From: Methanosarcinaceae archaeon
GTDB taxonomy: Archaea > Halobacteriota > Methanosarcinia > Methanosarcinales > Methanosarcinaceae
Length of the DNA: 13,645 bases
Direction of reading: 5' to 3'
NCBI GenBank assembly: GCA_028690255.1
Contig: JAQVBP010000033.1
Span: 9,878-23,522 of the forward strand
The number at the start of each line of letters is the position of its first letter. Within the stretch, counting starts at the first letter, position 1. A program made the position numbers and the translations under genes. The notes under the pieces are model-generated. The model was not told the origin of the DNA, did no database searches, and saw only the letters and a program-made list of their open reading frames with translations. This document shows positions 13,540-13,645 of this stretch, one piece after another.

Positions 13540-13562
13540 CCCCTGAGTCTTTAGCTCAGGGG
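13540..13562. mobile_element. Subterminal hairpin of an IS200/IS605 element
   Basis: A perfect 8-bp stem CCCCTGAG / CTCAGGGG encloses the loop TCTTTAG, 15 bases from the stop codon of a truncated TnpA-like gene. IS200/IS605 elements carry such imperfect or perfect palindromes near both ends, recognised by the single-strand transposase. The element boundary probably lies within a few tens of bases on the low-coordinate side, and the rest of the element continues past the window. Confidence 0.6.
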
Positions 13563-13577
13563 ATATAAGCGTCAACT

Positions 13578-13645
13578 TCAACCCTGATTCCGTATGTAAT
13601 ATTCGACAGCTTCTTTACTAACATTTCCGATAGTAGAAGCAAAAT
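13578..13645 (-). CDS. 3' end of an IS200/IS605 TnpA transposase (cut by window edge)
   Basis: The last 21 codons of a minus-strand frame are visible, ending ASTIGNVSKEAVEYYIRNQG and a TGA at 13578-13580. This matches the usual C-terminus of Y1 (HUH) transposases of the IS200 family (…S-T-V/I-G-N-V-…-I-…-YI-x-NQ), beyond the catalytic tyrosine. The active-site HUH and Tyr lie outside the window, so whether the gene is intact cannot be judged. Confidence 0.6.
   Translation of the reverse strand, partial: FASTIGNVSKEAVEYYIRNQG

Overview
The window is almost certainly from a methylotrophic methanogen of the genus Methanosarcina. The evidence is a complete tri-/dimethylamine methyltransferase cluster on the minus strand in which two large genes are each interrupted by one in-frame UAG, at exactly the place where MttB and MtbB carry pyrrolysine. 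Supporting signs are an HdrD-type double-CCG iron-sulfur protein, an archaeal-type CDP-alcohol phosphatidyltransferase, a DUF1699 protein, a PGF-CTERM surface protein, and AT-rich spacers with archaeal TATA boxes.

Left half (about 1-6670, minus strand). In transcription order: a long leader with repeated GGTTCATGA-type motifs, mtbC (dimethylamine corrinoid protein, apparently with an AUU start), mttB (trimethylamine methyltransferase, Pyl335), mttC (trimethylamine corrinoid protein), a strong hairpin plus T8 terminator merged with an array of A-run/T-run palindromes, mttP (membrane permease), a small winged-helix-like protein, a 49-residue single-span membrane peptide, and mtbB (dimethylamine methyltransferase, Pyl356). 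Together they import methylamines and move methyl groups from TMA and DMA onto cognate corrinoid proteins. The next enzyme (MtbA, to coenzyme M) and the pyl genes are not in the window.

Middle (6670-9790). A spacer with an IS200/IS605-like hairpin relic is followed by an HdrD-like protein (minus strand), then a remnant of a TnpB-type element whose 3' end looks like an orphan omega-RNA scaffold. Next come a plus-strand CDP-alcohol phosphatidyltransferase (probably archaetidylinositol-phosphate synthase) with a highly palindromic leader, and a tRNA-Pro(GGG) gene.

Right part (9790-13645, minus strand genes). A DUF1699 protein is followed by a three-gene extracytoplasmic set: a SHOCT-domain membrane protein, a membrane-anchored monoheme cytochrome c, and a secreted Met/His-rich protein with a PGF-CTERM anchor. 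The window ends in a subterminal hairpin and the 3' end of an IS200-type (TnpA) transposase gene.

The least explained items are the non-AUG start of mtbC, the A/T hairpin array inside the methylamine cluster, the orphan omega-RNA-like relic, and the cytochrome c/SHOCT/PGF-CTERM module.
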